Source: Marinobacter lipolyticus SM19
GTDB lineage: Bacteria > Pseudomonadota > Gammaproteobacteria > Pseudomonadales > Oleiphilaceae
NCBI RefSeq assembly: GCF_000397065.2
Contig: NZ_KE007306.1
Span: 701,164 to 765,163 of the forward strand
DNA length: 64,000 nucleotides
Reading direction: 5' to 3'
How positions within the stretch are numbered: position 1 is the first letter of the stretch; each line of letters opens with the position of its first letter. The position numbers and the translations under genes were made by a program. The notes below the pieces were generated by a model that was not told the origin of the DNA, did not search any database, and saw nothing but the letters and a program-made list of their open reading frames with translations. Below are positions 63,964 through 64,000 of the stretch, piece after piece.

Positions 63964-64000
63964 CTGGCGGAGAACTTCGTATTCCTGCTCGATTTTGACG

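Overview
The window looks like the chromosome of a marine gammaproteobacterium close to Marinobacter or its relatives. This is inferred from gene content: an ABC-type urea uptake and urea carboxylase route, a Calvin-type aldolase next to pgk/epd/tkt, a SahR-like regulator beside metK/ahcY/metF, and a Gac/Rsm-type regulatory RNA. No rRNA, tRNA, phage or transposase gene was seen. Most of the window is dense, high-GC core sequence. The first ~3.3 kb and the 53.4-60.7 kb stretch look accessory.

Layout. 1-3.36 kb: a membrane-anchored unknown protein, a CoiA-like nuclease and a decayed winged-helix regulator that runs into the terminator of the urea operon. 3.4-15.9 kb: a nitrogen locus. urtEDCBA (urea ABC importer) runs leftward, and allophanate hydrolase plus urea carboxylase run rightward, from a shared 347-bp control region with sigma-54 promoters and NtrC-like sites. 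A GntR-family gene closes the locus. 15.94-16.2 kb: an intergenic RNA gene of the CsrB/RsmZ kind with twelve GGA motifs, mostly in hairpin loops, a GacA-type upstream site and a -10 box. 16.3-28.6 kb: mixed genes: ComEA-like protein, EamA exporter, GloA, S41 peptidase, a GntR-flippase-glycosyltransferase operon, DUF523/DUF1722, DUF481, TrhO, a DsbA-like protein and nitronate monooxygenase. 28.6-34.3 kb: DUF5666-DUF6502-DUF5666, a DUF6435 protein and cbpA-cbpM. 34.5-38.4 kb: a four-gene operon (DUF3348, MotA/ExbB-like DUF802, MotB-like OmpA, DUF2894) that looks like an ion-driven stator module of unknown function.

38.4-44 kb: tkt-epd-pgk-fba. 44-49.1 kb: SahR-like regulator, metK, ahcY and metF (S-adenosylmethionine cycle), with two matching palindromic operators. 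49.4-51.7 kb: a polar amino acid ABC importer. 51.8-64 kb: a type I restriction-modification locus (hsdM, hsdS, hsdR). hsdM is frameshifted at a C6 tract, and hsdS and hsdR are separated by ~6 kb of cargo: a HipA-like kinase with DUF3037, a DUF6933 protein, a HicA-like/HTH pair, and a PAAR protein with a glycine-zipper tail followed by two small membrane proteins (effector/immunity-like).

Three kinds of intergenic palindromes occur in the core part. Two long-hairpin elements share one loop sequence (15.0 and 46.7 kb), two share another (39.6 and 46.5 kb), and there is one REP pair (49.1 kb). Within each kind the stems differ between copies but remain self-complementary, which suggests that the folded structure is kept or regenerated.
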